From Porticoccus sp002341315 (GTDB taxonomy: Bacteria; Pseudomonadota; Gammaproteobacteria; Pseudomonadales; Porticoccaceae): a stretch of 64,000 nucleotides of DNA. The position numbers and the translations under genes are program-made. The notes under the pieces were generated by a model. It was not told where the DNA came from and did no database searches. It saw only the letters and a program-made list of their open reading frames with translations. Numbering within the stretch: the first letter of the stretch is position 1; the number at the start of each line of letters is the position of its first letter. Shown here one piece after another: positions 62,615 to 64,000 of the stretch. The DNA is taken from NCBI RefSeq assembly GCF_047634355.1, contig NZ_JBLIAL010000002.1; one strand, 5' to 3'.

Positions 62615-63355
62615 ATGACCAATTTGCGTGTCGACTCAGAGCCAGCTTTTGTTCTCCATACGCGACCCTATCGGGAAACCAGCCAGCTGGTAGACTTGTT
62701 TTCCCGTCATTACGGTCGTCTGCGTGTGGTTGCCAGGGGGTTCCGGCGGCCAAAAAATGGCAGTCGGATACTTGCCCCGTTTACACCTCTTCTGGTGGGA
62801 TGGAGCGGAAAATCAGAACTGAAAACCCTGGTCAGTGCGGAGCACTCCGGGCGTTCACTGATGCTCTCGGGAGAACGTCTGTACAGCGGCTTTTATCTCA
62901 ATGAACTACTGGTACGACTACTTGTAGAGCATGATCCTCACCAGTATCTGTTTGACCACTACCTCAATATCATGACAAGTCTTGCCGATGGCGAACCGAT
63001 TGAACCAGCTCTGCGGCTTTTCGAGCGCAATTTGCTAGATGAGGCTGGCTACGGGTTAATGATCGATACCGATATCGTATCCGGCCATCCGGTATTACCG
63101 GGTCAGTGGTACTGGTTGGACCCATCTACTGGATTTTCCCGCTGCCAACCATCGGAACAGGATAAGACGTCACCTTACCTGTTTTGGGGTGAAGCGTTAT
63201 TGTCTATCAGCAACGGTGACTATCAAGACCTTGACACCGCCAAAGCAGCCAAGCGACTGATGCGGCTGGCTATTCAAGAGCATCTTGGGAACAAACCCCT
63301 GCGAAGTCGTGAACTGTTTAACCGTCAAAAGACCAACGGGACTAAAACTTCGTGA
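62615..63355 (+). CDS. recO: DNA repair protein RecO
   Basis: 246 residues. N-terminal OB fold (PAFVLHTRPYRETSQLVDLFSRHYGRLRVVARGFRR) and a helical C-terminal domain with FERNLLDEAGYGLM. It anneals SSB-coated strands and loads RecA with RecR. A 100-bp gap separates it from era, and its stop overlaps acpS (GTGA) directly. Confidence 0.93.
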   Translation: MTNLRVDSEPAFVLHTRPYRETSQLVDLFSRHYGRLRVVARGFRRPKNGSRILAPFTPLLVGWSGKSELKTLVSAEHSGRSLMLSGERLYSGFYLNELLVRLLVEHDPHQYLFDHYLNIMTSLADGEPIEPALRLFERNLLDEAGYGLMIDTDIVSGHPVLPGQWYWLDPSTGFSRCQPSEQDKTSPYLFWGEALLSISNGDYQDLDTAKAAKRLMRLAIQEHLGNKPLRSRELFNRQKTNGTKTS

Positions 63356-63738
63356 TTGTTGCCATAGGAACAGACATTGTACAGGTGGCCAGAATCAGCG
63401 AGGCACTGAATCGTCACGGTCGTGAGTTTGCCAAGCGGATACTTTGTCCCCGCGAACTTGACCTGTTCGATAGCAAATCTAATCCGGCTGCCTACCTTGC
63501 CAAACGCTTCGCCGCCAAAGAGGCGTTGAGTAAAGCCCTGGGTACGGGTATTGGCAAGGTCTCCTGGCAGGACATGGAAACTGTCAATGACCTCGCTGGC
63601 GCACCCGCAATCCTGCTAACTGGCGATGCCAAAAAATATCTGCGTAAACTGGGTGCCAACAATGTGCTGCTCAGTTTATCCGATGAACGTGATTTTGCGG
63701 TCGCCTTTGTGGTCCTCACTCAGACGCAACAGCCATAA
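63352..63738 (+). CDS. acpS: Holo-[acyl-carrier-protein] synthase AcpS
   Basis: 128-residue phosphopantetheinyl transferase converting apo-ACP to holo-ACP. Motifs IVAIGTDIVQVARI (Mg-binding Asp) and AAYLAKRFAAKEALSKALGTGIG (the W/F-xx-KEA motif) are intact. GTG start overlapping recO. In many Gammaproteobacteria pdxJ stands between recO and acpS; here it is missing. Confidence 0.94.
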   Translation: MIVAIGTDIVQVARISEALNRHGREFAKRILCPRELDLFDSKSNPAAYLAKRFAAKEALSKALGTGIGKVSWQDMETVNDLAGAPAILLTGDAKKYLRKLGANNVLLSLSDERDFAVAFVVLTQTQQP

Positions 63739-63891
63739 ACTCTCGTGCGACTCGCTCCACATAACAATTTGGGTCGCGTTTATATGCAAACAATCTTGAT
63801 CTATAGTCTGTTCCGCCAAGACAAGCAGACCATGGGTGGCTAAAATAACAGCCTGTTTAGTGAATATTGAATTCTTCTTGCCGGAAAACTG

Positions 63892-64000
63892 ATGATCTAT
63901 CCAACCATTGAATCCTGTATTGGTGAAACTCCGCTGGTTAGGCTACAACGACTTCCGGGAGACACCAGTAACGCTATTCTGGTAAAGCTGGAAGGCAATA
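63892..64000 (+). CDS. cysM: Cysteine synthase B (CysM), N-terminal fragment cut by window edge
   Basis: The first 36 codons are visible: MIYPTIESCIGETPLVRLQR, then ILVKLEGN. This matches the start of CysM-type O-acetylserine sulfhydrylases (the IGxTPLVRL element), and cysM commonly follows acpS in related genomes. The PLP lysine lies just beyond the window. The 153-bp gap before it shows no terminator. Confidence 0.85.
   Translation, partial: MIYPTIESCIGETPLVRLQRLPGDTSNAILVKLEGN

Noticed and set aside
1..64000. CRISPR arrays, tRNA or rRNA genes, integrases, complete insertion sequences
   Set aside because: Looked for on both strands by pattern; no regularly spaced repeats, no tRNA-like cloverleaf stretches and no transposase or integrase motifs were recognised. 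A covariance-model scan would be decisive for RNAs.

Overview
The window reads as one contiguous piece of a gammaproteobacterial chromosome, probably marine and related to Cellvibrionales or similar lineages. The basis is gene order and protein character: an uninterrupted nadB / rpoE-rseA-rseB-rseC-degS-like / lepA-lepB-DUF4845-rnc-era-recO-acpS-cysM block, an IscR-headed SUF operon, an sdhE-cptA pair, and a Na+/H+ (Mrp-type) antiporter cluster. No rRNA, tRNA, CRISPR array, integrase or intact transposase was seen.

Layout. 0.4-6.1 kb: Mrp/Mnh-type multisubunit cation/proton antiporter (E, F, G, a fused DUF4040-MnhB, C, and two NuoL/M/N-like subunits). An odd 440-bp spacer lies between E and F. 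6.4-13.3 kb: iscR-like regulator plus sufB-C-D-S-A-T-E, with an IscR-type operator over the promoter. 13.4-16.2 kb: three tightly packed genes of unknown role (large two-helix membrane protein, periplasmic substrate-binding-like protein, small polytopic protein). 16.4-19.9 kb: overlapping gtrA-like / sulfotransferase / GT4 glycosyltransferase / DUF2334 deacetylase-like operon, which looks like a surface glycoconjugate or lipid modification system. 20.1-22.2 kb: Fur-box-preceded FTR1 iron permease with a built-in c-type heme domain. 22.2-24.0 kb: CPA-type Na+/H+ antiporter. 24.4-25.6 kb: MltB-type lytic transglycosylase.

25.6-31.6 kb is the most obviously mobile-looking part. A nitric oxide reductase module (norC, norB, norQ, norD and a small membrane protein) is bracketed by two direct copies of a ~280-bp segment. 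That segment is the 5' end and upstream region of the lytic transglycosylase gene. The right copy carries only a truncated 5' fragment of that gene. This architecture fits insertion of the nor DNA by single-crossover (Campbell-type) recombination or by a local duplication.

31.9-35.0 kb: EAL-HDOD and GAF-PAS-GGDEF proteins in AT-richer DNA. 35.5-39.0 kb: BCCT transporter, then an overlapping amidoligase / class I glutamine amidotransferase pair, a gene pairing associated with poorly characterised amide-bond metabolites. 39.3-53.5 kb: housekeeping and accessory genes (tadA, mltF, purL, cytochrome c, ctaA, hydrolase, patatin, ung, ygfZ, sdhE-cptA, nadB). 53.7-64.0 kb: envelope-stress sigma factor operon and the lepA-to-cysM housekeeping run; pdxJ is absent from its common place between recO and acpS.

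The strongest candidates for new biology are the amidoligase/GATase pair, the sulfotransferase glycoconjugate operon, the unknown three-gene membrane/periplasm operon, and the repeat-bounded nor module. Functions are inferred by reading the translated sequences; no database search was run.
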